64,000 nt of DNA from Microbacterium jejuense (GTDB lineage: Bacteria; Actinomycetota; Actinomycetes; Actinomycetales; Microbacteriaceae), in the NCBI RefSeq assembly GCF_019511665.1, contig NZ_JAEUAW010000014.1, forward strand, positions 1-64,000, in the 5' to 3' direction. The notes beneath the pieces were generated by a model, which was not told the origin of the DNA, did not search any database, and saw nothing but the letters and a program-made list of their open reading frames with translations. Numbering within the stretch: the stretch's first letter is position 1; each line of letters opens with the position of its first letter. Shown here in pieces: positions 1 through 8,796 of this stretch. A program made the translations under genes and the position numbers.

Positions 1-17
1 GGGGTGGGGTTGGGGGT

Positions 18-47
18 GGATGCCGGCGGCCGCGGCCGCCGGCATCC
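18..47. terminator. Palindromic terminator downstream of glyA
   Basis: A perfect 30-base palindrome (GGATGCCGGCGGCCG and its complement) lies six bases beyond the glyA stop codon. It shares the GGATGCCGGC core with the palindromes at 18402-18445 and 47550-47583. No U tract follows, as is common in high-GC actinobacteria. Its role as a terminator is inferred from structure and position. Confidence 0.6.
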
Positions 48-52
48 CGAGG

Positions 53-1327
53 TCACTGCTGCAGGCCGGGGTACAGCGGGAAGGCGGCGGTCAGGGCGGC
101 GACGCGCGTGCGCAGGGCCGCGACGTCGGCGCCGGGCTGCAGCGCGAGCGCGATGACGTCCGCCACCTCGGTGAACTCCGCGTCGCCGAAGCCGCGCGTC
201 GCGAGGGCCGGGGTGCCGATGCGCAGGCCCGAGGTCACCATCGGCGGGCGCGGGTCGTTCGGCACGGCGTTGCGGTTCACGGTGATGTGGATCTCGTGCA
301 GGAGGTCCTCCGCCTGCTTGCCGTCGATCTCGGCGTTGCGCAGGTCGACCAGCACGAGGTGCACGTCGGTGCCGCCGGAACGCACCGAGATGCCGGCATC
401 CACGACGTCCTGCTGGGCCAGACGCTCGGCGATGATGTGGGCGCCGCGCAGCACGCGCTCCTGACGCTCCTTGAACTCGGGCGTCGCAGCGAGCTTGAAC
501 GCCGTGGCCTTGGCGGCGATCACGTGCATGAGCGGGCCGCCCTGCTGGCCCGGGAACACCGCGGTGTTGATCTTCTTCGCGAGGTCGGCGTCGTTGGTGA
601 GGATGAAGCCCGAGCGGGGACCGCCGATCGTCTTGTGCACCGTCGACGACACCACGTGGGCGTGCGGCACCGGGTTCGGGTGCAGGCCCGCGGCGACGAG
701 GCCGGCGAAGTGCGCCATGTCGACCCACAGCGTGGCGCCCACCTCGTCGGCGATCTCGCGGAACTTCGCGAAGTCCAGCTGACGTGGGTACGCCGACCAG
801 CCGGCGATGATGACCTTCGGCTGGTGCTCGATGGCGAGGCGGCGCACCTCGTCCATGTCGATGACGCTCGTCTCGGGGTCGACGCCGTACGCGACGATGT
901 TGTACAGCCGGCCCGAGAAGTTGATCTTCATGCCGTGCGTCAGGTGGCCGCCCTGGTCGAGCGACAGGCCGAGCAGCGTGTCGCCGGGGCGGGCGATCGC
1001 GTGCAGCACGGCGGCGTTGGCGGTGGCGCCGGAATGGGGCTGGACGTTGGCGAACTCGGCGCCGAACAGCGCCTTGGCGCGCTCGATGGCGAGCTCTTCG
1101 GCGACGTCGACCTCCTCGCAGCCGCCGTAGTAGCGGCGGCCGGGGTAGCCCTCGGCGTACTTGTTGGTCAGCACCGAGCCCTGCGACTGCAGCACCGAGA
1201 CCGGCACGAAGTTCTCGGAGGCGATCATCTCGAGGTAGCCGCGCTGACGCTCGAGCTCGCGCTCGAGCACCTGGGCGATCTCGGGGTCGACCTCCGCGAG
1301 GGGGGCGTTGAAGAACTGATCGGTCAT
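53..1327 (-). CDS. glyA: Serine hydroxymethyltransferase
   Basis: This encodes serine hydroxymethyltransferase (424 aa), the PLP enzyme that interconverts serine plus tetrahydrofolate with glycine plus 5,10-methylene-THF in the cytosol and is the main one-carbon source for purines and thymidylate. The protein reads [20 protein letters not shown] at its start, and the PLP-lysine motif [13 protein letters not shown] places the Schiff-base lysine at about residue 232. The length matches the family. The open frame extends 42 codons upstream, but those codons lie inside the riboswitch. The ATG at 1327 has AGGAGA eight bases upstream and is the true start. A ZTP riboswitch in the leader controls it, and a palindromic terminator follows the stop. 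Confidence 0.97.
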   Translation of the reverse strand: MTDQFFNAPLAEVDPEIAQVLERELERQRGYLEMIASENFVPVSVLQSQGSVLTNKYAEGYPGRRYYGGCEEVDVAEELAIERAKALFGAEFANVQPHSGATANAAVLHAIARPGDTLLGLSLDQGGHLTHGMKINFSGRLYNIVAYGVDPETSVIDMDEVRRLAIEHQPKVIIAGWSAYPRQLDFAKFREIADEVGATLWVDMAHFAGLVAAGLHPNPVPHAHVVSSTVHKTIGGPRSGFILTNDADLAKKINTAVFPGQQGGPLMHVIAAKATAFKLAATPEFKERQERVLRGAHIIAERLAQQDVVDAGISVRSGGTDVHLVLVDLRNAEIDGKQAEDLLHEIHITVNRNAVPNDPRPPMVTSGLRIGTPALATRGFGDAEFTEVADVIALALQPGADVAALRTRVAALTAAFPLYPGLQQ

Positions 1328-1367
1328 GCGATCTCCTGACTCACGGCTTTCGGAAAAGAGGTCCCAC

Positions 1368-1446
1368 ATCGGCCCAGGCGTGCGGTCGAATGCCGTAGTC
1401 GGTCGCTCCCCGGTGGTGTCCCACCTCAACGCCAGTCGCGACCCTC
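1368..1446 (-). promoter_or_regulatory. ZTP (pfl motif) riboswitch upstream of glyA
   Basis: Read on the minus strand, the leader holds the conserved blocks of the ZTP/pfl riboswitch in order: GGGTCGCGACTGGCG, then GGTGGGA, then CCACCGGGGAGCGAC, a variable linker, and CGCACGCCTGGGCC. Known members bind ZTP/ZMP, the alarmone of 10-formyl-THF shortage, and switch on folate and purine genes including glyA in Actinobacteria. A -10-like TATGCT (1449-1454 on the other strand) lies just upstream, so transcription would begin almost at the aptamer. About 40 bases with an AGGAGA ribosome site separate the aptamer from the ATG, leaving room for a translational expression platform. Confidence 0.9.
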
Positions 1447-1492
1447 CGAGCATAACGGAACTCGACCCGCTAGGCTGGACCTCGCCCCTTTT

Positions 1493-1507
1493 GTTAGGAC
1501 TCTTTAC
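1493..1507 (+). promoter_or_regulatory. ROK/NagR-type operator before the hexosaminidase gene
   Basis: GTTAGGACTCTTTAC abuts the ATG of the hexosaminidase gene. It matches GTTAGTAGACCTTAC (15966-15980), beside the start of the ROK regulator, at 11 of 15 positions, and both are preceded by a T-rich flank. The likely -10 (TAGGCT, 1471-1476) lies upstream, so the site falls in the short 5' leader. It is inferred that one ROK regulator represses both units. Confidence 0.5.
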
Positions 1508-3145
1508 ATGTCGCGTCGACGAGGACGGACCGCTGCAGCGGCCCTTCTGGCCGCCGCGCTCTTGGCCGGCTGCGCTCCGGCCGCACAGAATGGAGACACT
1601 GTGTCGCTTCCCGCCGTCGTCCCCGCGCCCGCCTCGATCGAGGCGGGTTCAGGAGCGCCGTTCCGGCTCACGTCCGCCACGTCCGTATCGGGAGACGTGG
1701 ATGATTCGTCTCGTACCTCGCTCAGCACCAGTGCCGCCACCGCGCTTGCGGCGATCCTCACGGCCCGCACCGGCCTGACGCCGGCCACCGCCGACGGTGC
1801 TGCGGGCATCGAGCTGCGCATCGTCTCCGGCGGCGCGCCCGAGTCCTACCGGATCGCCGTGGACGAGGCATCCGTCACGATCACCGGCGCGGACGCCGCG
1901 GGACTCTTCTACGGCGTGCAGACCCTCGGCCAGCTCGTCGCCCGGGACGGCGACGGATGGATCGTGCCCGCGGTCGTGATCGAGGACGCCCCGCGGTTCG
2001 CGTACCGCGGCGTGATGCTCGACGTCGCGCGCCACTTCCACGGCGTCGACACCGTCAAGCGCTACATCGATCGCGCGTCGTCGCTCAAGTTCAACGCGCT
2101 GCACCTGCACCTGTCAGACGACCAGGGATGGCGCATCCAGCTCGACGCCCGTCCCGAGCTCACCGAGAAGGCGTCGGCGACCGCGGTCGGCGCAGACGCG
2201 GGCGGCTTCTATACGAAGGACGACTACCGCGAGATCGTCGAGTACGCGGCATCCCGCCACATGATCGTGGTGCCCGAGCTCGACATGCCCGGCCACACCC
2301 ACGCCGTCGGCCTCGCCTACCCCGAGCTGGCGGAGGACCCGGTCATCTCGGACCACATGCGCGAGATCATCCGCGACTACGGCGGGCAGGAGCCGCGCCC
2401 GGCGACACCGTACGACGGCATGGCCGTGGGCTTCTCGTCGCTGAAGATCCACGACGAGGCGACGTACGACTTCGTGGCCGACGTGTTCGGCGAGCTCGCC
2501 GCGATGACTCCCGGGCCGTACCTGCACTTCGGCGGCGACGAGTCGCTCGCGACGGCCGACGACGACTTCGCGTACTTCGTGACGCGGGTGAGCGCGCTCA
2601 TCGCCGACCTCGGCAAGACGCCGGTGGCGTGGCACGAGGCCGGCTCGGCGAAGGACGTCGCCGACACCACTGTGGGGCAGTACTGGGGCTACGTCGAGCC
2701 GCTGGAGGGCTTCGCCGAGAAGGCGCAGACGTTCGTCGACAACGGCGCAGGCGTCATCCTGTCGCCCGCCGACGCGATCTACCTCGACATGAAGTACCCG
2801 ACGGGTCCCGACCTGGGACTGACGTGGGCGAACGGACCCACGAGCGTCCAGGACGCGTACTCGTGGGAGCCCGCCGACGTCCTGCCCGGCGTGGGCGACG
2901 ACGCCATCCTCGGCGTCGAGGCGCCGCTGTGGACCGAGACGATCCGCACCGCCGCAGACATCGACACGATGGCCTTCCCGCGCGCCGCCGCAGCCGCCGA
3001 GGCGGGCTGGTCGCCGCGCACGGGCGAGAGCGACCTGCGCACGTGGGAGTCGTTCCGCACCCGCGTGGGTGCGCTCGGCCCGCTGTGGACCAGCATGGGC
3101 ATCGGCTTCCACCCGTCCCCCGAGATCCCGTGGGTCACCGAGTGA
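1508..3145 (+). CDS. GH20 beta-N-acetylhexosaminidase, lipoprotein
   Basis: This is a family 20 beta-N-acetylhexosaminidase of 545 aa that removes terminal GlcNAc (or GalNAc) from chitooligosaccharides or glycans. An N-terminal lipoprotein signal with lipobox LLAGC (Cys22) indicates a membrane-anchored extracellular enzyme. A GH20b-like domain (about residues 35-150) precedes the TIM barrel, which opens with [17 protein letters not shown]. The catalytic pair of substrate-assisted catalysis is Asp344-Glu345 in HFGGDES. It is followed after 27 bases by nagA, so the pair releases GlcNAc outside and processes its phosphate inside. A candidate ROK operator abuts the start. The natural substrate is not shown by the sequence. 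Confidence 0.93.
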   Translation: MSRRRGRTAAAALLAAALLAGCAPAAQNGDTVSLPAVVPAPASIEAGSGAPFRLTSATSVSGDVDDSSRTSLSTSAATALAAILTARTGLTPATADGAAGIELRIVSGGAPESYRIAVDEASVTITGADAAGLFYGVQTLGQLVARDGDGWIVPAVVIEDAPRFAYRGVMLDVARHFHGVDTVKRYIDRASSLKFNALHLHLSDDQGWRIQLDARPELTEKASATAVGADAGGFYTKDDYREIVEYAASRHMIVVPELDMPGHTHAVGLAYPELAEDPVISDHMREIIRDYGGQEPRPATPYDGMAVGFSSLKIHDEATYDFVADVFGELAAMTPGPYLHFGGDESLATADDDFAYFVTRVSALIADLGKTPVAWHEAGSAKDVADTTVGQYWGYVEPLEGFAEKAQTFVDNGAGVILSPADAIYLDMKYPTGPDLGLTWANGPTSVQDAYSWEPADVLPGVGDDAILGVEAPLWTETIRTAADIDTMAFPRAAAAAEAGWSPRTGESDLRTWESFRTRVGALGPLWTSMGIGFHPSPEIPWVTE

Positions 3146-3172
3146 CCCCGTCGGCCTAGTCCGGAGCACCGC

Positions 3173-4309
3173 ATGAGCATCCTCGTCCACTCCGTCCGCC
3201 TCTTCGGCTCCGCCACCGTCGACGGCGACCGCCCCGACGGCTGGGCGCTGTTCGAGGGCGGGCGCGTCGCCGCCGTCGGCACGGGGGCCGATCGCCCGCC
3301 CGCCGCCGACGAGATCGACGGAGACGGTGGATGCCTCGCCCCCGGGTTCATCGACATCCACGGTCACGGGGGCGCCGGCGCTGCGTTCGACGACGGTCCC
3401 CAGGCGGTGCGGACGGCGCGCGCCGTCCACCGGGCCCACGGCACGACGCGCGCGGTTCTCTCGCTCATCACCGCGTCGATCGACGACCTCGCCGGGCGCG
3501 TGGCGATGGTCGCCGACCTCACCGAGGCCGACCCGACGATCCTGGGTTCGCACCTGGAGGGGCCCTTCCTGGACCCGGGTCACAAGGGAGCGCACACCGA
3601 ATCGCTGCTGCGCGCCCCCGACACGGCCTCCGTAGACGCGCTGCTCGCCGCCGGGCGGGGCACGATCCGCCAGGTCACGCTCGCGCCCGAGCGCCCGGGT
3701 GCCTTCGAGGCCATCCGCCGGTTCACCGACGCCGGCGTCGCCGTCGCGGTGGGCCACACGGACGCGGATACCGCGACCGCCCGCCGCGCCTTCGACGCGG
3801 GTGCGACGCTCATCACGCACGCGTTCAACGCGATGCCCGGCATCCACCATCGCGCCCCCGGCCCCGTGATCGCCGCGCTGCGCGACGAGCGCGTGACGCT
3901 GGAGGTGATCGCCGACGGCGTGCACGTCGACCTCGACCTCGTGGCGACGCTGTTCGCCGCCGCGGGCGACCGCATCGCGCTCATCACCGACGCCATGGCC
4001 GCCGCGGGAGCCGCCGACGGTGCGTACGAGCTGGGCGGCCTCGCCGTGCGCGTGACCGACGGGGTCGCGCGCCTCGTCGAGGGCGACTCGATCGCCGGGT
4101 CGACGCTCACCCAGGACGCCGCCGTGCGCCACGTCGTGGGCGCGGGGGTTCCGCTCGATGTCGCGCTGCGCGCGGCGAGCGAGATCCCCGCGCTCGCGAT
4201 CGGCCGCCCCGACCTCGGCCGGCTCGACATCGGCTCGGTCGCCGACGCCGTGCTGCTGGACGCCGACCTCGCCGTGCAGCGGGTCTGGATCGACGGCGCC
4301 CCGGCCTGA
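3173..4309 (+). CDS. nagA: N-acetylglucosamine-6-phosphate deacetylase
   Basis: NagA (378 aa) hydrolyses GlcNAc-6-P to GlcN-6-P plus acetate in the cytosol, the step before NagB. It is an amidohydrolase TIM barrel. The family motifs are present: the metal-ligand motif HLEGPFL with Glu129, His195 in GHTDAD, His216 in THAFNAMPG, and catalytic Asp273 in LITDAMAA. The length is typical. It lies 27 bases after the hexosaminidase gene and should be co-transcribed with it. Its partner nagB is about 5 kb away in a separate minus-strand operon, so the pathway is split in two units that may share a regulator. Confidence 0.95.
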   Translation: MSILVHSVRLFGSATVDGDRPDGWALFEGGRVAAVGTGADRPPAADEIDGDGGCLAPGFIDIHGHGGAGAAFDDGPQAVRTARAVHRAHGTTRAVLSLITASIDDLAGRVAMVADLTEADPTILGSHLEGPFLDPGHKGAHTESLLRAPDTASVDALLAAGRGTIRQVTLAPERPGAFEAIRRFTDAGVAVAVGHTDADTATARRAFDAGATLITHAFNAMPGIHHRAPGPVIAALRDERVTLEVIADGVHVDLDLVATLFAAAGDRIALITDAMAAAGAADGAYELGGLAVRVTDGVARLVEGDSIAGSTLTQDAAVRHVVGAGVPLDVALRAASEIPALAIGRPDLGRLDIGSVADAVLLDADLAVQRVWIDGAPA

Positions 4310-4809
4310 CGGCGTTGCGGCGCCACGCTTCGTCTCGCCGGCGCTCGCTCAGCGACCGGGGGTCGCCGCGAGCGCGGACGATCCCGGAGCTCGGTCGTTG
4401 AGCGAGCGAAGCGAGACGAAACGCATCGGCCGCGGATGTGCCACAGATAGGCGAAGGCGGGGCCGAAGGTCCCTCCCCCGAGATCCCTTCGAGCCCCGCC
4501 TGGTCCGCGGGTGAACCGCGGGGGCGCTGCCACCGTCGTGCCCCACACGTCGGGCGGCGTGCCACTCTGACGAAAGAGACGGCCGCATCCCCGGTCCATT
4601 ACGCGACTTCTCAGAATTTCTTCGGGCTCTTCCCTGGTCAGGTCGGAAAGCGGATGCCGCGGCCCTGGCACTCCCGAAGACGCCGGGTTGCGGCATCCAC
4701 CCTGGTCAAAAGGCCCGACGGCGGCGAGAATGGGAGTCGTCGCGGCGCCTGCCGGCGCCGCGCCGGGGAGTTCACAGCGGGCCAGACGCTCGCGAACTGG
4801 GGTAATCAC
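4310..4809. other. 500-base intergenic region before the sigma factor gene
   Basis: No convincing gene is present. The region begins with a long inverted repeat (4326-4424) that may terminate nagA transcription. It continues with about 385 bases of unassigned sequence that must hold the promoter of the downstream ECF sigma gene. A GGGGTAATCAC ribosome-binding stretch precedes the ATG at 4810. The open frame runs 124 codons further upstream, but these codons lack family similarity and are treated as non-coding. Confidence 0.6.
4326..4424. repeat. Inverted pair of the GAGCGAGCGAAGCGAGACGAA repeat
   Basis: Two arms (4326-4358 and 4393-4424) are near-complementary and can form a stem of about 30 bp around a 34-base loop. 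The right arm carries GAGCGAGCGAAGCGAGACGA. Single copies of the same element occur at 18359-18385 and 22511-22540, always between genes. This copy follows nagA and may act as its terminator. Confidence 0.75.
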
Positions 4810-6837
4810 ATGGACCACGACGACGTCCGCCAGCAGCAGGAGCCGGTCGTTCTCGGCGACGCCGACCTCGTCGTGCGAACGCGCTCCGGCGACCGTGGCG
4901 CGTTCGGCGAGCTGTGGCGCCGCCACTACCGGGCGGGCGTCACGGTGGCGCGCAACATGACGTCGAGCCTGGACGCGGACGACCTCGTGCAAGAGGCGTA
5001 CACGCGCATCTACCAGTCGATCGTGGCGGGCGGCGGCCCGACGGGCTCGTTCCGCGCGTACCTGTTCACCAGCATCCGCAACACAGCCGCGGCTTGGGGC
5101 CGCGCGCGACGCGAGACGGCGTACGACGAACTCGACGGCGTCGAGGATCCTGCCGCCGGCGAGCACGCCAGCGAGGCCGCCCTCGACCGTGGTCTCACCC
5201 ACCGCGCCTTCCGCAGCCTGCCGACGCGGTGGCAGGAGGTGCTCTGGTACTCCGAGATCGAGCGGATGAAGCCGGCAGAGATCGCGCCGCTGCTCGGCAT
5301 GAAGGCCACTGCCGTCGCTCAACTGACGTTCCGCGCACGCGAGGGCCTGCGCGAGGCCTGGATCCAGGCGCACCTGCAGGCGGTCGAGGACGGCTCGGAC
5401 TGCCAGTGGACCATCGAGCGCCTCGGCGCCTACGCCCGCCACAACCTCGGGCGCCGCGACCTGGGCAAGGTCGACGCGCACCTCGCGACATGCGTGCGGT
5501 GCTCCATCGTGGCGAGCGAGGCCCGCGAGGTCTCGAGCCGACTCGCCCTCGTGCTGCTGCCGCTCGCCCTGGGCGCCGTCGGAACGACCGGCTACCTCGC
5601 CACGCTGCAGGGCGGCAGCGCGCCACTCGTGGCGCTGGCCGCCATGCCGTCGACCGTCGTGCAGGGCGCCGTGACGGTGCTGCCTGCTGGCGTGACCGGA
5701 GGCGCGGCGGGTGGCGGTGCCGCCGGAACGGGTGCCGCCGGCGGTGGTGCCGCGGCCGGTTCCGGTGCGGCAGCCGGGACGGGAGCCGCGGTGGGCACTG
5801 CGTCCGCGACCGGGACGGGAGCCGCCGCCGGTGCGGGAGCCGTGACCGGGACCGCCGCGGGGGTCGGCTCGGGCGTCGCGGCCGGCGCGAGTGCGGGCGC
5901 TGCCGCCGTCTCGACAGTGGCCGCCGGCGGCACGGCGCTGGCGGGCATCGGGGCCGCATCCGGCCTTGCAGCGGCGAGCCTCGTGGTCGTGGGCGGCGTG
6001 GTCGCCGCGGCCGTCTCGCTCCCGCCCGTGGAGGCCGGCCCCGAACCGGTGAAGACGAGCGTCTCTGACACAGCCCCCGTCACTCCCCCGCTCGTGCCCG
6101 ACCCGGCTGCCGACACGACCCTCCAGCTGCCCACGACAGGCCCCGCTCCCGCGGATCTGCCCGCCGCGCCACCGGCCGCCGCGGACGGCGCCACGACACC
6201 GCTCTCGGGCACGGGAGGCACGCCGACGGACGGCGCGGGCGCCGCCGCCCCGGGAAGCACCTCGGGCGCGGGAACCGCCGGCGGCTCAGGCGGGCAGACC
6301 AACGGGGGCGGCCAGGGCAACGACACCGGTGCGGGCAACGGTAACGGGAACGCCGGCGCAGGCAACAACGGCAACGCAGGCAACAACGGTGACACCGGCG
6401 GCGGCACCGGGAACGCCGGCGGCGGCACCGGGAACTCCGGCGTCGGCGTGCCCACCAACGGCACCGGAGGCGGCAACGGCGGAACGACGGGCAACGGCGG
6501 CACGACCGGCAACGGCACCCCCACCAACGGCACCGGGGGTGGCAACGGCGGCAACACGGGCACCGGCAACGGGGCTGTCAACGGCAGCACGGACGGCAAC
6601 AAGGGCAAGGGCAAGGGTGCTGTCATGGCCCCGCAGAGCCTCGCCGCGACGCCTCAGAGCCTCGCCGCTGCCCCGCGCTCGCTCACCCCGGCGCCGCGCT
6701 CCGACGACGCCGGAAGCGTGACCGCGACCGCTGCTTCCCCCTCGGCAGCGACCACCACAGGGGCGACCACCGCGGAGGCGACCGCCTCGGCGGCGACCCA
6801 CGGTCAGCAGCCCGCGGACGCTGCCCCGCAGTCCTGA
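4810..6837 (+). CDS. ECF sigma factor fused to a zinc-finger, membrane-spanning, Gly/Asn-rich tail
   Basis: This is a 675-aa C-terminally extended ECF sigma factor. Region 2 lies at about residues 25-100 (GAFGELWRRHYRAG and DADDLVQEAYTRI) and region 4 at about 125-195 (LPTRWQEVLWYSEIE, IAPLLGMKATAVAQL). Next comes an anti-sigma-like zinc-finger motif, HLATCVRC, near residue 225, and a hydrophobic segment at about 246-268. A Gly/Ala repeat, a second hydrophobic stretch at about 383-405, and a Gly/Asn-rich region at about 494-599 follow. Sigma and anti-sigma functions thus appear fused in one chain, suggesting a membrane-tethered regulator. No separate anti-sigma gene adjoins. Target promoters and release mechanism are unknown. 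Confidence 0.85.
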   Translation: MDHDDVRQQQEPVVLGDADLVVRTRSGDRGAFGELWRRHYRAGVTVARNMTSSLDADDLVQEAYTRIYQSIVAGGGPTGSFRAYLFTSIRNTAAAWGRARRETAYDELDGVEDPAAGEHASEAALDRGLTHRAFRSLPTRWQEVLWYSEIERMKPAEIAPLLGMKATAVAQLTFRAREGLREAWIQAHLQAVEDGSDCQWTIERLGAYARHNLGRRDLGKVDAHLATCVRCSIVASEAREVSSRLALVLLPLALGAVGTTGYLATLQGGSAPLVALAAMPSTVVQGAVTVLPAGVTGGAAGGGAAGTGAAGGGAAAGSGAAAGTGAAVGTASATGTGAAAGAGAVTGTAAGVGSGVAAGASAGAAAVSTVAAGGTALAGIGAASGLAAASLVVVGGVVAAAVSLPPVEAGPEPVKTSVSDTAPVTPPLVPDPAADTTLQLPTTGPAPADLPAAPPAAADGATTPLSGTGGTPTDGAGAAAPGSTSGAGTAGGSGGQTNGGGQGNDTGAGNGNGNAGAGNNGNAGNNGDTGGGTGNAGGGTGNSGVGVPTNGTGGGNGGTTGNGGTTGNGTPTNGTGGGNGGNTGTGNGAVNGSTDGNKGKGKGAVMAPQSLAATPQSLAAAPRSLTPAPRSDDAGSVTATAASPSAATTTGATTAEATASAATHGQQPADAAPQS

Positions 6838-6902
6838 TCCGCTGCCTGTGCGGGCCGCCCCGTCGACCGGCCGCCGCCGAGGGCCGCGGCATCCACTCGA
6901 CG

Positions 6903-6908
6903 TAGACT
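6903..6908 (+). promoter_or_regulatory. -10 box of a leaderless-type promoter
   Basis: TAGACT lies seven bases before the ATG at 6916. This fits the actinobacterial TANNNT -10 placed so that transcription starts at or next to the start codon. No Shine-Dalgarno sequence could fit between. The -35 region is not clear. Confidence 0.5.
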
Positions 6909-6915
6909 GGAGCCC

Positions 6916-7308
6916 ATGTCCGACACGCCGCCCGTCACGCCTCGCCCGCCCGCCGAACCGGCGCCCGGAACGCGCGCACCGCTGTCGGCGATCGACGTGC
7001 TGGCGTTCGTGTGCGAGATCTTCGCGATCGTCTCGCTGGCGCTGTGGGGCTTCACGATGTTCCCGTTCGCGTGGAACATCCTCGCCGGGCTCGCCGCTCC
7101 GGCGATCGCGATCCTGGTGTGGGCGCTGTTCGTCTCGCCGCGCGCGGTGTTCGGCGTGCACCCCTTCGTGCGCGCGATCGTCGAGCTGCTCGTCTACGCC
7201 TCTGCCACCGTCGCGTGGTGGATGATGGGCAATGCCTGGATCGGGCTCGGATTCGGCATCGTCGCGGTGACCGTCGGCGTCATCGCCGGTCGCCGGCGCA
7301 TCGCGTGA
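6916..7308 (+). CDS. YrdB-like (DUF2568) membrane protein
   Basis: This is a small integral membrane protein (130 aa) resembling the YrdB/DUF2568 family. After a Pro-rich N-terminus it has about four hydrophobic segments (IDVLAFVCEIFAIVSLALWG, then AWNILAGLAAPAIAILVWAL, VRAIVELLVYASATVAWW and GLGFGIVAVTVGVIAG). The family has no established biochemical role. Its stop codon overlaps the GTG of the oxidase gene (GTGA), so the two are translationally coupled. A TAGACT -10 just before the ATG implies a leaderless message. Confidence 0.8.
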   Translation: MSDTPPVTPRPPAEPAPGTRAPLSAIDVLAFVCEIFAIVSLALWGFTMFPFAWNILAGLAAPAIAILVWALFVSPRAVFGVHPFVRAIVELLVYASATVAWWMMGNAWIGLGFGIVAVTVGVIAGRRRIA

Positions 7309-8693
7309 CCGCACCCGACGCTCTCGCCCTCCTGCGCGAGGCGCTGGGCGACCGCGTCGACACCTCCCCCGGATCGCTCAACGCGGCGCGCGCCGACAAA
7401 TCGGGGCACGCCGCGGCCGGCACGCCTATCGCCGTCGTGCATGCGCGCAGCATCGAGGACGTGCAGCAGACGCTGCGCATCGCGAGCGCGACCGCGACCC
7501 CCGTCGTCACCCGCGGCGCCGGCACCGGGCTGGCGGGCGCCGCGAACGCCGGCGCCGGCGAGATCGCGCTGTCGGTGCGCGGCATGGACCGCATCCTCGA
7601 CGTACGCCCCGACGACCTGCTCGCGGTGGTCGAGCCCGGCATCCTCAACGCCGACCTCAACGCGGCGCTCGCGCCGCACGGTCTGTGGTGGGCGCCCGAC
7701 CCCGCCAGCCGGGCGATCTCGACCGTGGGCGGCAACATCGCCACGGGCGCCGGCGGACTGCTGTGCGCCAAGTACGGCGTCGTGCGCGACGCGGTGCTGG
7801 GCGTCGACATCGTCCTCGCCGACGGCCGCCTGCTGCACCTCGGCCACCGCACGGTCAAGGGAGTGACCGGCCTCGACCTCACGTCGCTGGTCATCGGCTC
7901 CGAGGGCACGCTCGGCGTCGTCGTGGGCGCCACGCTGAAGCTCCGCCGGCTCGTGCCCGGCGAGGTGTGCACGGTCGCCGCGACGTTCCCCGACGTGCGG
8001 ACGGCGGCGGAGGCATCCGCTGCGGTCACGGCGTCCGGTGTCCAGCCCGCGATCATGGAGCTGATGGATGCCGCATCCCTCGCGGCCGTGCACGCGCTGC
8101 TGTCGCTCCCGGCGGCCACGCCGGGTGCCGCCCAGCTCACGATCCAGACCGACGGCCCCGCGGCGGGGGTCGAAGCCGACGCGATCGCCGATGTGCTGCG
8201 CGCCACGGGCGGCACCGTCGCCGTCTCACACGACCGCGAAGAGGGCGAGCGGCTCCTCGCGATCCGGCGGTCGATGCACCCCGCCATGGAGACGCTCGGC
8301 ACCGCGCTCATCGAGGATGTTTCGGTGCCGCGCAGCGCACTGCCCGCGATGTTCGACGAGATCGCCCGCGTCGAGCGCGAGCACGGCGTGGTGATCCCGA
8401 CCGTCGCGCACGCCGGCGACGGCAACCTGCATCCCAACTTCATCTTCGACGCGGAGCCCGACGAGTTCGGGGTCGTCGAGGCTCCCGAGTACATCTGGGC
8501 CGCCGCCGACGACCTGTTCCGCGCCGCACTGCGCCTGGGCGGCACGCTGACCGGCGAGCACGGCGTGGGCGTGCTGAAGCGCCGCTGGCTGGCCGACGAG
8601 CTCGGCGACGACCAGTGGGAGCTGCAGCGGCAGATCACCCGCGTGTTCGACCCGCAGGGCATCCTCAACCCCGGCAAGGTGTTCGCGCCCTGA
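7305..8693 (+). CDS. FAD-linked oxidase (glycolate oxidase GlcD / D-lactate dehydrogenase-like)
   Basis: This is a 462-aa FAD-dependent 2-hydroxyacid oxidoreductase of the GlcD/D-lactate dehydrogenase type. The N-terminal FAD-binding domain (about residues 35-210) carries the PP-loop motif TRGAGTGLAGAANAG. The C-terminal cap domain ends with HAGDGNLHPN and TGEHGVGVLKRRWL, both characteristic of the family. The GTG at 7305 overlaps the stop of the YrdB-like gene; the open frame further upstream is a shadow. Substrate (D-lactate, glycolate or D-2-hydroxyglutarate) cannot be told from sequence. No glcE/glcF iron-sulfur partner is adjacent. Confidence 0.88.
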   Translation: MTAPDALALLREALGDRVDTSPGSLNAARADKSGHAAAGTPIAVVHARSIEDVQQTLRIASATATPVVTRGAGTGLAGAANAGAGEIALSVRGMDRILDVRPDDLLAVVEPGILNADLNAALAPHGLWWAPDPASRAISTVGGNIATGAGGLLCAKYGVVRDAVLGVDIVLADGRLLHLGHRTVKGVTGLDLTSLVIGSEGTLGVVVGATLKLRRLVPGEVCTVAATFPDVRTAAEASAAVTASGVQPAIMELMDAASLAAVHALLSLPAATPGAAQLTIQTDGPAAGVEADAIADVLRATGGTVAVSHDREEGERLLAIRRSMHPAMETLGTALIEDVSVPRSALPAMFDEIARVEREHGVVIPTVAHAGDGNLHPNFIFDAEPDEFGVVEAPEYIWAAADDLFRAALRLGGTLTGEHGVGVLKRRWLADELGDDQWELQRQITRVFDPQGILNPGKVFAP

Positions 8694-8719
8694 GCCGACC
8701 CGGCGGGCGGCGACGGGCC

Positions 8720-8780
8720 GCTCGGGTGACGCAATGCGCGGCATCCACCACCTGCAGCCCATCCCTCGCGCCACCCGAGC
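8720..8780. terminator. Bidirectional hairpin at a convergent gene junction
   Basis: Arms 8720-8732 (GCTCGGGTGACGC) and 8768-8780 (GCGCCACCCGAGC) pair with one mismatch around a 35-base loop containing GCGGCATCC. A close relative sits at 22430-22489, also between convergent genes. Position between the oxidase gene (+) and the membrane-protein gene (-) suggests a shared terminator. Confidence 0.65.
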
Positions 8781-8796
8781 AGCGCGTGGAGGCGGG

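Noticed and set aside
4438..4809. N-terminal extension of the ECF sigma factor
   Set aside because: The frame is open but its translation lacks similarity to sigma factors. A ribosome-binding stretch precedes the ATG at 4810, where sigma region sequence soon begins.
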